DNA of 64,000 nt from an uncultured bacterium (lineage in GTDB: Bacteria; Cyanobacteriota; Vampirovibrionia; Gastranaerophilales; Gastranaerophilaceae), in contig CAROLD010000001.1 in NCBI GenBank assembly GCA_949035555.1, forward strand, positions 1 through 64,000, written 5' to 3'. This document shows positions 9,049-19,800 of this stretch, piece by piece. Below the pieces are notes generated by a model, which was given only the letters and a program-made list of their open reading frames with translations, searched no databases and was not told the DNA's origin. Position 1 is the first letter of the stretch. Every line of letters begins with the position of its first letter. The position numbers and the translations under genes were made by a program.

Positions 9049-10311
9049 CTACTTAATAGAAACCGCTTCAGACCAGTATTTTATTATTGGATAAATAAAG
9101 AATTCTATTATTCTTCGTTTACCTGTTTTGATTTCAGCAGATAAACCCATACCGGTTGAGATTGGTTGGTCTATTCCGTCAACTCTTAATGTTTTTGTTA
9201 CCGGAGTTATAAAGACATCGTAGATAAGCCCTTGCTTTTCATCTTCGACACTATCTTTTGAGACTTTCTTAACTTTTCCTTCTATCATACCATATTTCTG
9301 AAAGTCAAAAGTATCAATTTTCACCTGAACCGGCATACCTTCTTTTACAAAGCCAATATCCTTATTCAGCACAGAAACTTTTATACTTAGCGGAGAATCT
9401 GCCGGTACTATAGAAATAACTTTTTCAGCAGGAGTTACGACACCGCCGATTGTGTGGACAAGCATTGTATTTACATAACCGTCAACCGGTGAAATTATAT
9501 TCTGCTGCTGCTTTTTGAACTCTATTTCTTTTATATTTGCTTCTAATTCATTTGCCTGTTTATCTCTATCTGCAAGTTGGGTCAAATTCTGAGTTCTAAA
9601 ATTTGTACGGATATAATCTGCATCCTTTTGAATACTTCTTATCTGTTCATTTAAACTCGCTATTCTGCTTCTATAATCCATATTCTCAGCATGAACTTTG
9701 TCTAAATCATTACGCGAGATAATATCTTCTACATCTCGCATTCTGCGTTCTTTATCTAGGTTTAAAGTTAATTGTTTTTGGTAATTTGCAATGTCTTCTC
9801 TTAATCTTTTAATCTCATGATTTTTTGATGCAAGTTGGTTTTGCAAATCTGCATAAGCTGATTTTGCAAGTTCGTTTTGCGTGTAAGAATTTTCAGCATT
9901 TTGGACAATTTCACCTTTTAAACGTTGACGTTCTGTATTGATATAATCAAGGTTTGCTTGAAGTGATTGTAATTGAGGCTGAGTTGTTGAAGTATCAATT
10001 TCAATAAGTGTTTGCCCTTGTTTTACAAAATCACCTTCTTTAACATGAATTTCTTTAACAACACCTGTTTCAAGTGGTTGAATAATCTTTATTTCGCCGT
10101 CAGGGATAACCTTTCCTCTTGCAGAGACAACAATATCTACTTTTCCGAAAAATAGCCATAGTGCAGTAAAAAATATCAACGAAATGATTATCCAAAAAGT
10201 TGTACGTCCCAGTGGATTCACAGGAGATTCTTCAATTTCTGTAATTATCGGACGAAACTCATAACTGTCATCGGTTTCTGTTTTAAGAAATTTATTTAAA
10301 AGATTTATCAT
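9049..10311 (-). CDS. hlyD-like: Type I secretion membrane fusion (HlyD-type) protein
   Basis: 420 residues. A single N-terminal membrane helix (about 38-57, WIIISLIFFTALWLFFG) is followed by the first half of a lipoyl/barrel-sandwich domain (GVVKEIHVKEGDFVKQGQ), a long periplasmic coiled coil (about 110-270), the second half (ISPVDGYVNTMLVHTIGG) and a beta-barrel with VKIDTFDFQKYG, typical of HlyD. It should bridge the ABC exporter and the TolC-type channel. Its ATG overlaps the end of the ABC gene by 4 bp (ATGA), so the two are translationally coupled. Family call is firm. Confidence 0.93.
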   Translation of the reverse strand: MINLLNKFLKTETDDSYEFRPIITEIEESPVNPLGRTTFWIIISLIFFTALWLFFGKVDIVVSARGKVIPDGEIKIIQPLETGVVKEIHVKEGDFVKQGQTLIEIDTSTTQPQLQSLQANLDYINTERQRLKGEIVQNAENSYTQNELAKSAYADLQNQLASKNHEIKRLREDIANYQKQLTLNLDKERRMRDVEDIISRNDLDKVHAENMDYRSRIASLNEQIRSIQKDADYIRTNFRTQNLTQLADRDKQANELEANIKEIEFKKQQQNIISPVDGYVNTMLVHTIGGVVTPAEKVISIVPADSPLSIKVSVLNKDIGFVKEGMPVQVKIDTFDFQKYGMIEGKVKKVSKDSVEDEKQGLIYDVFITPVTKTLRVDGIDQPISTGMGLSAEIKTGKRRIIEFFIYPIIKYWSEAVSIK

Positions 10312-12416
10312 TTAAGTGCTCCTTGCTGTGTGTAAAGGTTATAATAATAGCCCTGTTTTTTAATAAGTTCATCATGCGTTCCAACTTCAATAATTGAACC
10401 TTTATCCAGTGCTACAATTAAATCACAATTCTTCACGGTAGATAGTCTGTGGGCAATAATAAACATTGTTCTGCCGTGTTTAATTTTATCAAGATTATCC
10501 ATAATTACTCGTTCAGATTCGTAATCAAGTGCTGAGGTCGCTTCATCAAAAATAATTATCTTCGGGTTAGTAATCAAAGCACGAGCTATTGCAATTCTTT
10601 GTCTTTGACCGCCTGAAAGAGTTGAGCCTCGTTCACCCACAAAAGTATCATACCCCTCAGGCATTTCTGAAATAAATGAATGTGCTCCCGAGATTTGTGC
10701 AGCCTGAATAATAGCTTCAATTGGAGCATCAGGTTTTGGCATTGCGATATTATCTCGGATTGTCCCTGAGAACAGGTAATTTTCTTGCAAGACAACCCCA
10801 ATATTATTTCTAAGCCACACCGGGTTCATTTGCCTGATATCAACATCATCAATATAGACTGTACCTTCAAACGGAAGATATAGTTTTTGTATAAGTTTTG
10901 TTATTGTACTTTTACCGGAGCCGCTTCGACCAACAAGTCCGATGCTTTGTCCAGCTTTTACATTAAGAGTTATACCATTTAATACCATCGGACTATTCGG
11001 ACTGTATTTGAATGATAAATTATCAATTCGTACAGAACCGTTAATTTTTGGAAGTGTAATCGCTTTACTTGAGGTAAGTTCCACGGGATTATTCAAGATA
11101 TCCCCAAGCCTGTCAACACCTAAGAGTACCTGTTGAAATTCATTCCAAAGGTTTACAAGCCTCATCACAGGTGCTATGAACTGATTTGCGAACATTTGAA
11201 ATGCAATCAACTGACCGATTGTTAATTCATTTTTTATAACTAAAGTTACACCAATCCATAAAATTGCAATCGTCATCATTTTTTGGAACAGGTTTGAAAG
11301 TGAACCTGCAAAATTACTCATTACAGCAAGGTTAAAACCTGATTTGACATATCTTCCAAGGTAATCATTCCATTTTTTCTGCATTATTCCTTCAATAGAA
11401 AGTGATTTTACTGTCTGAACACCTGTTACAGCTTCTACAAGGTAGGAATTAGATTGTGCTGACATTTGAAATTTATTTTCAAGTCTTGCCCGCAACTCAG
11501 GAGTCATGGTTACATATAGAATACCTATCAATGCAACGATTATAAGAACGATAAACGTAAGGATTTTACTGTAAATAAACATTACAACAAGAAATACCGT
11601 TGAGAAAAATAAATCGATAAGTACAGATACTGATTTATTTGTTATAAATTCCCTAATCTGGTCTAATTCTCTCACTCGGGAAATAATATTGCCGACTTTT
11701 CTTGATTCAAAGTAAACAAACGGCAGTGCAAATAAATGATGAAATAATTTAGCACCAAGTTTTGCATCAATTTTATTTGCTGTATGTATAAAAATGTAGT
11801 TTCGTGTAAGGTTTAGTAAAAACTCAAATATACTCACTGCGACAAATGCAATTCCCAGTACATCAAGAGTTGACATACTGCGATGAACAATTACTTTATC
11901 TAAAATTACCTGTGTAAATAACGGAGTTACAAGTCCAAATAACTGAACTACAAATGAACCAAGCATTACTTCGGCAATAATTCGTTTATATTTCATTATT
12001 TCAACAAAGAACCACTTAAAACCGAATCTAATTTGTTCATTCATTAGTTTATGAGATAGAAAGATGATTTCACCGTTACTAATCTCAGATATTTCCTCAA
12101 AAGTCAATTCTTTTGCTTTTTTATCTTCAGGAATAAATACAAGAGCTTTTTTACTTTCACAATCAGGTTTTAAGATAACCCCAAAAGTATTATCCTTCAA
12201 AATAAAAATTGCCGGAAACGGATATTTTGGGAATTTATCAAAATCCATAGGTTTAATTTTTGCTTTAAACTCAGCATTCTTAGCTATCAGCAAAAGTTCT
12301 TCTTTTGAAATCTCGTCCTCAGTTATCCCGTTTTCACGCACAATAGAACGTAAATCTATTCCTATATTATTTATACGGCATACTATTTCAAATGCTATTA
12401 GCCCTGTTTGCATCAT
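10308..12416 (-). CDS. hlyB-like: Type I secretion ABC transporter (HlyB-type) with C39-like domain
   Basis: 702 residues. The N-terminal 125 residues form a peptidase-C39-like domain but lack the catalytic Cys, as in HlyB-type exporters that move RTX proteins without cleaving a leader. A six-helix ABC membrane domain follows (about 150-440), then a nucleotide-binding domain with Walker A GRSGSGKST (K502), signature LSGGQ, Walker B IIIFDEATSALD and the switch His in IAHRLS. It should energise export of the RTX protein encoded nearby. Overlaps of 4 bp on both sides bind it into one operon with the TolC and HlyD genes. Very confident. Confidence 0.95.
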   Translation of the reverse strand: MMQTGLIAFEIVCRINNIGIDLRSIVRENGITEDEISKEELLLIAKNAEFKAKIKPMDFDKFPKYPFPAIFILKDNTFGVILKPDCESKKALVFIPEDKKAKELTFEEISEISNGEIIFLSHKLMNEQIRFGFKWFFVEIMKYKRIIAEVMLGSFVVQLFGLVTPLFTQVILDKVIVHRSMSTLDVLGIAFVAVSIFEFLLNLTRNYIFIHTANKIDAKLGAKLFHHLFALPFVYFESRKVGNIISRVRELDQIREFITNKSVSVLIDLFFSTVFLVVMFIYSKILTFIVLIIVALIGILYVTMTPELRARLENKFQMSAQSNSYLVEAVTGVQTVKSLSIEGIMQKKWNDYLGRYVKSGFNLAVMSNFAGSLSNLFQKMMTIAILWIGVTLVIKNELTIGQLIAFQMFANQFIAPVMRLVNLWNEFQQVLLGVDRLGDILNNPVELTSSKAITLPKINGSVRIDNLSFKYSPNSPMVLNGITLNVKAGQSIGLVGRSGSGKSTITKLIQKLYLPFEGTVYIDDVDIRQMNPVWLRNNIGVVLQENYLFSGTIRDNIAMPKPDAPIEAIIQAAQISGAHSFISEMPEGYDTFVGERGSTLSGGQRQRIAIARALITNPKIIIFDEATSALDYESERVIMDNLDKIKHGRTMFIIAHRLSTVKNCDLIVALDKGSIIEVGTHDELIKKQGYYYNLYTQQGALK

Positions 12417-13789
12417 AATTCATCTGCTCCTGACATTATTTTCATTTCTTCTAATTTAGAAGTTATATTGATTATATTCTGCTCCAATTCGTATTCCTGA
12501 TTCAGCAATTCCGCTTTTGTCGAGAGTAACTCATGTTGTTCAATAAGTTTATTACTGTTAAGGCGATTAACTGCATCCAATTTTTCTTTTACTGTTGCCA
12601 AAAGGTCTTTGTTTGTTGTTAATTCCTCGTTATAGGATTCGTAAGTTTTAAAACTTTTCTTATATTTGCTTTCTAATTCGGATAATTTTTTCTCTTTTTC
12701 TAACTGTAATTTTTGAATTTCCAGTTTAGTTTTTTCTCGGTTTGCACGATTTTTAAACCCGTCAAAAAATACATATTGGCTTGATACACCAATTACCAAA
12801 CTTCGTTGACCGATATTTTGCACCGAAGAATAGTAGTTATTAGGATTCTGACCATAAAGAGAATAGCCTGTATAAAACCTGAAGGATGGAAATAGCTGAC
12901 GTTTAAGTATGCTAAGTTCTGATTTCTTTTTATCAATTTCCAAATCATAATAACGTGATTCATCGGTCAAATACGGATCAAAAGTAAAATCAAATTGATT
13001 TTTCTTAACCTCGGATTTTATAACATTATTAGTGCTAACCTCAACTATATAATCATCTGCGACATCTGTGTCATCTATATTTCTGAAATTCAATCCGTTT
13101 AGATTATAATCTTGTTTAGTGTAATACGCTAAATCTTCAAGTGTATTTTTCAGTTCTATTTTAGAATTTTCTATTTCATTTTTAGTTTTAGCGATTTTTA
13201 CAGCTTCATCCATTACTGTTAATTTACTGTTCATGCCGGCTTTGAACATTCGCTCTTTATTCTTAAACATATTTTCATATAAATTAAGAACTTCGGTTTT
13301 AACGTTAATAGAATTATTATTTTGCTGTGCCTTTGTATATAATTCTAAGACTTTAAGTTTTAACTCCTTAAGCTGTAACTTATACGAAATCTCTTTTTGA
13401 GCCAGTTCTTGTTTTGCGATATGAACTTTTTTACCTTGAATTCCATAATCAAGTAAGTTATAAGAAAGCGTCAGATAAAGCATATCTCGGTATTGAGTAA
13501 AAGGAGTAATCATAGTATTCCCGGCATAAGCATATGTACCTTTACCGTCAGTTAAATCTTTATTGTACTCTGTATTGAACTGCATACTTAATGTCGGGTA
13601 CCAATCTGCCCGAACTGCTTTTAATTGTGCTCTGCTTATTCCGATATCCGTTTCTGACATTTTTAAGTCAAAAGAGTTATTTATTGCAGAATTTAATGTA
13701 TCTTTATATGAAAAATCCTGTCCTAAACAGCTTAATTGAACTGCTATTATTATCCCTAATGTTATAAATCCTTTTGTTATCTTTTCCAT
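12413..13789 (-). CDS. tolC-like: TolC-family outer-membrane channel of type I secretion
   Basis: 458 residues with an N-terminal signal peptide (ITLGIIIAVQLSCLGQ). Two long alternating helix/strand halves with repeated coiled-coil stretches match the outer membrane efflux protein fold; the C-terminal half has LVIGVSSQYVFFDG followed by a helical hairpin. It is the first gene of the TolC-HlyB-HlyD operon; its TGA overlaps the ATG of the ABC gene. It is distinct from the second TolC-family protein at 29215-30741, which belongs to the RND pump. Confidence 0.9.
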   Translation of the reverse strand: MEKITKGFITLGIIIAVQLSCLGQDFSYKDTLNSAINNSFDLKMSETDIGISRAQLKAVRADWYPTLSMQFNTEYNKDLTDGKGTYAYAGNTMITPFTQYRDMLYLTLSYNLLDYGIQGKKVHIAKQELAQKEISYKLQLKELKLKVLELYTKAQQNNNSINVKTEVLNLYENMFKNKERMFKAGMNSKLTVMDEAVKIAKTKNEIENSKIELKNTLEDLAYYTKQDYNLNGLNFRNIDDTDVADDYIVEVSTNNVIKSEVKKNQFDFTFDPYLTDESRYYDLEIDKKKSELSILKRQLFPSFRFYTGYSLYGQNPNNYYSSVQNIGQRSLVIGVSSQYVFFDGFKNRANREKTKLEIQKLQLEKEKKLSELESKYKKSFKTYESYNEELTTNKDLLATVKEKLDAVNRLNSNKLIEQHELLSTKAELLNQEYELEQNIINITSKLEEMKIMSGADEL

Positions 13790-13807
13790 TTCCTGAACAC
13801 TTTAAAA

Positions 13808-13836
13808 GAAAGACCGATAGTGATTATCGGTCTTTC
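13808..13836 (-). terminator. Terminator after RTX lipase gene
   Basis: Perfect 12-bp stem (13808-13819 with 13825-13836), 5-nt loop, followed on the minus strand by CTTTTAAA. It lies 12 bp beyond the RTX gene stop and ends that transcript before the tolC-like gene, which then needs its own promoter or read-through. Confidence 0.7.
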
Positions 13837-13847
13837 ATACTATCTGA

Positions 13848-16800
13848 TTAACTATGCCAAGCTGATGCCACAAGGTTCATCAAGTCAGCGTTATTTTTCA
13901 CAGAGTCAATTCCTGTAAACTCTATTGCATTATTTTGTGCATATGCGGTCATATTTTGGATGATTTGATTTATATCACTATTTGAAATATAACTACCATC
14001 TGACAATTCAAATTTTTCAATTGCATTATCTGCATTTGATTGGTTTTTAATGGTTATTCTATCTGAGCCAAGATTACTACCATAGTCAATAATTAAATCA
14101 TTGCCATCTTGATAGATTGCAATATTTGATTTATCGACAGAATTCTCAAATAATACTCTATCATTACCAGCAGAATCTGAGATTGTATCAGAGCCTCCAT
14201 TATTTAAACCAAAGATATAACTATCATTACCATTTCCGCCTGATAACATATTATTTCCGGAGTTACCCATAATGTTATTATCTAATTCGTTCCCTGTGGC
14301 ATCAATATTGTCATTACCTGTTAAAATTAAATTTTCAACATTATCAGTCAATGCATATGTAACACTTGATTTAATAGTATCGGAACCTTGGTTTTCATAT
14401 TCAACAACAATATCATTTATATTATCAACAATATATGTGTCATCACCCAAATCGCCAAACATGGTATCAGCACCTAAACCACCGTCTATAATATTATTTT
14501 TAGTATTACCTACAATTGTGTCATCGTCATCAGTACCGATATAATTATGAATTTGAGCATTAATATTAGTTAAATTGTTATTATCACGGAATTTAAAGGT
14601 TTCAATTTGATTATCATAACTCAATGCCCAATCTTTAATACGAATTTGATCCTCTGCATCCTTAATATTTATAAGCAAATCATTATTATCTTTAGTCAGA
14701 ATAATATCATCCTGAGAAATACCGTCTCCGAACTTGATGATATCATTTCCACCTTTATCAGTGATTGTATCTTTACCATCACCTAAATCAAAAATGTATG
14801 TATCATCACTGATATAGTTATCAATAATAATATCATTTCCTTTTTTACCATGAATAAAGTCATTTTCTGATGTACCATAAAGTACATCATCATTATTGGT
14901 TCCGCCAATATATGAACGCGTCATAATTTCTTCTAAAATATCTTCTTTAGTATAAATTGTACCATTTGCAAAGATAAAGTTATCAATTTTATAATATCTT
15001 GACGATTCATACTGATCAGCATTATTATTAGCTCCAAACCAGTATTTAATAACAATTTGATCTGATGAATTTTTTATTTTGATAACCATATTATCTTCAT
15101 CTACAGTATTATCATCCTCAGAAAGAACTGTTTGACGTTCGAATTCCAAATCTTGCCAAGTGATACCTTCTCCAAAACGAATAGTTGAAAGGGTTGTATC
15201 AGTTTTTTTTAACAAGACTTGATCTTGTCCGTCGCCTAAATTGAAGACTAACGTGGTTGTTGCCCTATCCTCTACTCTTATATTATCATTACCTGAGCCT
15301 CCGCTAATAGTAGTAGAAATATTTGTTCCTGAAACATATATTTCATCATCACCATCTCCACCGTAGATATTTACATTATTGACATTAGAGACATCAATAA
15401 TATCATTCCCATTTCCACCATCTATAGTTGTAGTTTCTCCAAAATTAACATTAATATTATCTACACCATCTCCTCCATAAACATGAGAAGTACCATAATA
15501 ACTATCATTAAAGATATTTATATTATCATCACCGCTCTCCGCATTGAGTGTTAAATCTTGATAATTATGAATCTCTATTTCATCGTTACCAGAACCTGTA
15601 TCAATTTCCAAGATAGTACTATTTTCTGCTGTAATAAAATCATTATTAGCTCCAGCATCAATAATTGTGTTTGTACAATTGGTAACATTTATAGTATCAA
15701 TACCATTTCCACCATTAATAATAAGATCTAGACAATCACTAGTTTCAATAGTATCATCACCATTATCTCCACTTATATAACTCCATTTTCCATTACTAAC
15801 AGTTATATGATCATCACCATCGCCACCATATAATTCGGTTATATCACGTTCATAAGCGTATATTGAGTCATTACCACCTTCTGCAAAAACTTTTGCATAA
15901 CCTGCATCACCAACACTAATAGAATCTAGCCCATCCCCAGTATAAATTAAATCATAGCCAGAACTTTGATCAATAATTGCATCATTACCCGAACCTAAGT
16001 TGTATGTATCATTCCCATTATCAAACGATTCAAGATAAATCTTATAATCTTCTTTATTTTGGAATTTGCTAATATCGTAGGACTTAGTATTATCTTGTTC
16101 ATAATACGGATTTGAATAATCTTTAATAATTTGCATAGCAGATGTTGTAGAGATATATGTATCATTTCCTCCAAAATCAGTCACCCGATTATTGCCTCTG
16201 AGATTATAAGTATTAGCATCTGTTTTGCCAACAAGATAATCATCACCATCTGTATCAGGAATAGTTCTCAAATTTTCAACATCACTAACCGTTAAAGTTT
16301 GTCCATCTGAAAACTCTAGAACTTCAACAACAAATGGGCTATCATATCCAATTGTATTCCAGTTTTCGTCATATAAATAGTCAAAACCATAATAATTCAT
16401 TATTATTATTTCGTCTGAAGAATTTTTAAATTTGATAATTAAATCATCAGCATACTGAGTACCCCAATAATTATTAGATAGGGTAGGATCATATTGATGC
16501 TCAGTTCTATAGAATTCTAAATCATTAACTGTAATATTTTCTCCAAAAATCAATTTATCCGAGCCATAATAATCTCTAATTACAAGTTGTCCATCTCCAA
16601 TGTTAAACCTGTAAATATTATCTTCGATCGCAGGAGGAATAAGTTCCTCTGGGATTATCACTATATCATCTTTAGTATATGTACTACCATCTGCAAATTC
16701 AAATTTTTCTATTTGATATATATCACTTTTTCTATATTCATAAAAAGCCTCATCACCACCAAACCAATATCGGACAATAATAGAATCTTCAGTGCCTTTT

Positions 16801-19800
16801 ATTTTTATTTTTAAACTAAATGCAATTTCTTCTGGCACATTATACAAATCTACTTCTTCTTGATTCAAAACTTCTGTAATGTTAGTAAATTGAAGATCAT
16901 CCCATGTTATACCTTCTCCAAATTTTATTGTACTATCACAGTATTTATCTTGATAAGCAAATCGTATAACATCTTGACCATCACCTAAGTTAAAATTATA
17001 AACAAGTTTGTTTGCTCTAAATTTTATTTTATCATTACCGGTTCCACCTGAAACAATTGCATCATTAAGATGATTAATATATATATAATCATCTCCGGCA
17101 TCTCCATGAACTTCGCCATTACCATTATTAAATACTTCTATATTATCATTACCATTTCCGCCTGATATAAATATATCGTCTCTATAGAATGAATGTATCG
17201 TATCATCACCATCTTCACCATAAACAGTAAGAGTTCCATAACAATCGGTCGTAATGATATCATCACCGGCACCGGCATGTATAACATCATTTCCCGAACT
17301 ATTGTCTATTATAGTATCGTTACCTGAACCCAGATTATATGTATCGCTACCTAATAAAGAACTTAAATAAGCTTCATATTGTTCATAAGATCCAAATTTT
17401 TCTTCTGAATATTCTTCTGCAACATCATAAATAGATTTAGTTTCATAATCTACAATATATACATCTCCAGAGGTTGAATTATAAATGTCACTTCCTGAGG
17501 TATCTATTACTATAGTATTACCTTCCAAATTATATATATCGCTTTTGCCCTTATCATAAATATAATTAGTTCCTGAACCAGAAGGATAAAGTCTTAATTC
17601 TTCAATTTTGTCCTTGTTGATTGATGTTCCATCTGAAAATTTAATCGTTTCTATAGAAAATTCTACATTCTTATCAGAATATTCCCTATAATCATAATAA
17701 TAATTCTTTATTCTTATTTGATCATCTGAATTTTTTATTTTAATTAACAAATCGTCAAAATTTGCCTTATATATAAGTTGATCACCATATTCATCACTTG
17801 CGTCCGGATTTTGGACTCTATAAAATTCTAAGTCCTCTAATTTTATACCTTCTCCAAATTGTATTGTGTCATCACCATTCTTGTCAGTAATAATATCTTG
17901 ACCATCACCTAAATTAAAAATATAGGTATCATCACCGCCTGGATCATTGATAATATCATTACCTTTTTTAGCTTCAATAATGTTATTTAGTATTGTACTA
18001 TCTATTATATCATCATTATCAGTTCCAATAAAAGTTTCTCCTTTTATATCCTTGTGAGTATAAACAGAACCATCTGCAAATACTAATTTATCAGCTTGGT
18101 ATTTGTATGAAGAATTATACTCACCTTTTTGTCCGCCATACCAGTAACGTAAAGTCAATTTATCATTAGTACCTTTAATCGAAATAACAAGATTTTCAGC
18201 AAAAGTTGCATATTCTAATGTTTCATCCCAATCATCTTTATCTATAATCTCTGTTTCTTTAGAAAATTCAAGGTCATCCCAACTTATACCTTCTCCAAAT
18301 TCAATAACTGAGGTTTTATTACTATCCTTACTTTTAGAAATTTGAATTGTATCTTGCCCATCACCAAGATTAAAGTTTATAACAGAGTTTGAATCCTTTA
18401 TTATTATATTATCATTGCCTGCACCAGCTGAAATTACTGAATTACCATTATACACATTTATGACATCATTTCCTGCTCCGGTAGTAATATTAGATGTGTA
18501 GTCCTCATAACATCTTACATTTAAATTATTATTACCATCACCGGTATAAATATTTGCCTCTTTACAATATGAAACATCTATATTATTATCTCCAGATCCT
18601 GCATATATTGTCGTTTTATTTTTATTTTCAATGGTAATATTATCATCCCCATCACCAGAAGAAACAAAAGCATCTCCACTATTATAACCGGAACTCACAA
18701 TGGTATCATTACCTGAACCTGTATAAAATCTATCACTACCAAAACTATCTATTATTACATTATCCCCATTTTTCATTATATAAATGTCTGAACCCATTGT
18801 TTTATTGATTGTTAAACCATCTTTAGTGGCAACAATAATATCATTCTTTTCAGAGCCATAATCAAATGATATATTATATTTACCGGACAATAATAATTTT
18901 TGAAAATCTGTATATTCATCACCTAAAACAGAAGCATCAAAGTCATATACATATTCTCTACGAATATTATCTAATACCTTCGCTAAAATAATCGTATCAT
19001 ATTCATTTGCGGTTAATAAATAATTTTTAATATTTTGTGTAATTACTTCTTCATCTACGTTCACAACATATTCATGGTTAACACTGTCATAATTTATCCC
19101 TGATAAACAACTTAATTTACCTGATTGGATAATAATATCAGTGTATAAATTATTTTTAATATCGTCATAATTAGAAACAAATGCTTGAGCCGCTTCTTCT
19201 ACGGTAACAGTATTTTCATCATTAAATTCTTCTTTATATGGTTTATTATAAAATTTTTCAACAACTGCAACCATATATTCTGGGCAAAGTCCTCGCATCT
19301 CGTCATTGGAAATATTACCTAACCCTGTCCATACTTTTAATAATTCATCCATGCTATTGTAAATTTCTGTTGATGTTTTATTAACAAGATTTTCCATATA
19401 AGATTGAAGGGTAGGATTTGAAACCATTGAAGTATATAAATCTTTAACAACCCCGCTTCCCAGTGATTGCGGTAGAGCTTTTATACTATCAGGAATTACA
19501 GATGGCATATCATATTTTGTATTTGTATAATCAACTTGTAAATTTATGTCTTGAATTAAAGTGGTAGTTCCATTCGTATATTCAATTGTAGATTTTTCGG
19601 CAAAAGTATCATCATCTCCGGGTTCATAATTTAAATTGATTTTTGCAATATTTCTCTCTGTTAAAGTAGTCAATTCACCATCATCCACTACACCATTTGA
19701 ATTTAAATCCTGCCAGACCCTTAATTGTGAAAATTTTGTATCATTTTCATCAATTACTCCATCATTATTTTCATCATATTGTGATAAATCATCAAAACCA